Assembly: GCA_900547275.1 (NCBI GenBank)
Contig: URGA01000087.1
Span: forward strand, 1-6,742
Direction: 5' to 3'
Length of the DNA stretch: 6,742 bases
Source: an uncultured Oscillospiraceae bacterium
GTDB lineage: Bacteria; Bacillota; Clostridia; Oscillospirales; Acutalibacteraceae
Shown here one piece after another: positions 5,039-6,742 of this stretch. The notes under the pieces were generated by a model that had not been told where the DNA came from, searched no databases, and worked only from the letters and a program-made list of their open reading frames with translations. Both the position numbers and the translations under genes were made by a program. How positions within the stretch are numbered: position 1 is the first letter of the stretch; each line of letters opens with the position of its first letter.

Positions 5039-6742
5039 TGGAATACTTTGCAGATAAATATGATGTAATTATAATAGGCGCAGGCCATGCTGGAATTGAG
5101 GCGGCGCTTGCCTCTGCCAGACTGGGATGCAAAACTGCCGTCTTTACGATAAACCTTGACTGGGTGGGCAATATGCCCTGCAATCCGTCAATCGGCGGAA
5201 CGTCAAAGGGTCATCTTGTTAGAGAGATAGACGCTCTCGGCGGCGAAATGGGAAAGGCGGCGGACAAGTATTCGCTCCAGTCCCGTATGCTCAATCTTGG
5301 CAAGGGGCCTGCCGTTCATTCTCTGCGCGCCCAGATAGACAGGCGCGAATATTCTGCCGGAATGAAGCATACTCTTGAAATGCAGGATGGACTTGATATC
5401 AGACAGGGCGAGATAGTGGACCTTTACATGACCGACGGCGGAAACTGGAGAGTGAAAACAAAGCTTGAAGCGGTTTTTGAAGCAAAAGCCGTCATTCTCG
5501 CAACTGGTACTTTCCTGGGCGGACGCGTTTATATCGGCGATGTTTCATACGAAAGCGGACCTGACGGAATGTTCCCCGCCACCGAACTTTCTATTGCGCT
5601 TCGCAAACTTCGCGTTCCCCTGCGCAGATTTAAAACGGGAACACCGTCACGAGTGAACGCCCGCAGTATAGATTTTTCAAAAATGGAGGTTCAGCCCGGC
5701 GACGAGCGCACCGTTCCATTCAGTTTTGAAACAAAGACGCCGCCTGAAAACAAGGTGTGTTGTCATATTACATATACAAATGCTGAAACGAAGCAGATAA
5801 TTCTCGACAATCTTCACCGCAGTCCGATGTACAGCGGAAAGATTGAGGGCAAGGGCCCGCGTTACTGCCCCAGTTTTGAGGACAAAATCGTTCGCTTTTC
5901 CGACAAGGAGCGCCACCAGCTTTTTGTGGAACCCTGCGGACTGAATACTGAGGAAATGTATCTTCAGGGGCTGAGTTCTTCTCTGCCTGAGGACGTTCAG
6001 CTTGCGTTTATCCATACTATCCCCGGTCTTGAGCACGCCCAGGTAATGCGCACCGCTTATGCTATTGAGTATGACTGCGTTGACCCCACCGCACTTAAGG
6101 CTACTTTGGAATTTCACGATCTTCCGGGGCTTTACGGAGCAGGCCAGTTCAACGGTTCCAGCGGTTACGAGGAAGCGGCGGCTCAGGGACTTGTTGCAGG
6201 TATCAACGCCGCGCTGAAGATAAAGGGTCGCGAACCACTTATTCTTGACAGAGGCGGTTCGTATATAGGAACGCTTATTGACGACCTTGTTACAAAGGGA
6301 TGTTCAGACCCGTACAGAATGATGACCAGCCGAAGCGAGTACAGACTTGTGCTCAGGCAGGACAACGCCGACGTTCGGCTTACACCTACGGGCTATAAGA
6401 TAGGACTTATCAGCGAAGAGAGATACAAAGCATTTCTTCATAAACAGGAACTTGTTGCCGAAGAGCGCAGGAGAATTGAGGAAACAAGTATTCCTCTTAC
6501 AGACACGATACAAAGAATTCTTGAAAATAAAGGAACAGCCCCATTAAAGACAGGCTGTAAAATGATAGAATTGCTGAAGAGACCCCAGATAACCTACGCC
6601 GACCTTGCTGAGGTTGACCCCGGCAGACCGGATATGCCGGACGCTGTTTTTGAGCAGGTGGAGATTGCGGTTAAATATGAGGGTTATATTGCTCGGCAGG
6701 AACAGCAGATACGCGAAATGCGCAGAATAGAAGCAAAGCGGA
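5038..6742 (+). CDS. mnmG: tRNA uridine-5-carboxymethylaminomethyl modification enzyme MnmG, C-terminus beyond window
   Basis: MnmG (GidA) is the FAD-dependent partner of MnmE in wobble-uridine modification. The frame is open for 568 codons to the window edge; family members have about 620-630 residues, so roughly 55-60 are missing. Visible features are the FAD dinucleotide fold IIIGAGHAG (11-19), NMPCNPSIGGTSKGH with C48 (45-59), LGKGPAVHSLRAQ (87-99), FKTGTPSRV (198-206), CPSFEDKIVRF with C277 (277-287), GQFNGSSGYEEAAAQGL (369-385) and TSRSEYRLVLRQDNAD (430-445). The two conserved cysteines match those near 47 and 277 of E. coli MnmG. The ATG overlaps the mnmE TAA by one base (TAATG) and has only a weak GGGT-type binding site, so it is probably translated by coupling to mnmE, fitting a fixed complex. 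Antisense frames inside it are shadows. Confidence 0.97.
   Translation, partial: MEYFADKYDVIIIGAGHAGIEAALASARLGCKTAVFTINLDWVGNMPCNPSIGGTSKGHLVREIDALGGEMGKAADKYSLQSRMLNLGKGPAVHSLRAQIDRREYSAGMKHTLEMQDGLDIRQGEIVDLYMTDGGNWRVKTKLEAVFEAKAVILATGTFLGGRVYIGDVSYESGPDGMFPATELSIALRKLRVPLRRFKTGTPSRVNARSIDFSKMEVQPGDERTVPFSFETKTPPENKVCCHITYTNAETKQIILDNLHRSPMYSGKIEGKGPRYCPSFEDKIVRFSDKERHQLFVEPCGLNTEEMYLQGLSSSLPEDVQLAFIHTIPGLEHAQVMRTAYAIEYDCVDPTALKATLEFHDLPGLYGAGQFNGSSGYEEAAAQGLVAGINAALKIKGREPLILDRGGSYIGTLIDDLVTKGCSDPYRMMTSRSEYRLVLRQDNADVRLTPTGYKIGLISEERYKAFLHKQELVAEERRRIEETSIPLTDTIQRILENKGTAPLKTGCKMIELLKRPQITYADLAEVDPGRPDMPDAVFEQVEIAVKYEGYIARQEQQIREMRRIEAKR

Noticed and set aside
5677..6117. 146-residue antisense open frame inside mnmG
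   Set aside because: It lies wholly opposite well-conserved MnmG sequence, has no recognisable domain and no convincing start signal. Long antisense frames are expected by chance opposite such genes.

Overview
This window holds a conserved bacterial core-gene cluster, rpmH-rnpA-yidD-yidC-jag-mnmE-mnmG, all on the + strand. A divergent, partly visible membrane-protein gene lies at the left edge. The gene order matches the origin-proximal cluster of Firmicutes. A KH/R3H protein (Jag) beside YidC, strong AGGAGG-like ribosome binding sites and a near-perfect sigma-A promoter also point to a low-to-mid-GC Gram-positive. The long external loop of YidC and the lysine-rich Jag linker suggest Clostridia, perhaps an Oscillospiraceae/Ruminococcaceae-type anaerobe. 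That finer placement is inference.

Layout. Positions 1-663 (minus strand) hold the first 221 residues of a six-helix membrane protein with a VanZ-like motif; its C-terminus is outside the window. Positions 664-879 are an AT-rich divergent control region. It has a probable minus-strand promoter, a consensus plus-strand promoter (TTGACA, 18 nt, TATAAT) and a roughly 100-nt rpmH leader that can form three hairpins. rpmH (880-1014, 44 codons), rnpA (1036-1383) and yidD (1367-1612) are tightly packed. yidC (1671-2651) and jag (2666-3610) follow, each with a good ribosome binding site. A strong stem-loop at 3623-3654 separates jag from mnmE. mnmE most likely starts at GTG 3674, nine bases after the longest-ORF start. 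mnmG begins on the last base of the mnmE stop codon and runs off the right edge after 568 codons.

How the genes work together. rpmH supplies a ribosomal protein and rnpA the protein subunit of RNase P. YidD and YidC serve membrane-protein insertion. Jag is an RNA-binding protein usually encoded next to YidC. MnmE and MnmG form the complex that modifies the wobble uridine (U34) of certain tRNAs. The cluster is therefore a translation, tRNA-maturation and membrane-biogenesis operon.

No tRNA, rRNA, CRISPR array, insertion sequence or credible DnaA-box cluster was seen. The core genes are ordinary. The less-explained parts are the VanZ-like neighbour in the place where dnaA often sits, the folded rpmH leader, the enlarged YidC loop, the low-complexity extensions of Jag, and the jag-mnmE stem-loop.
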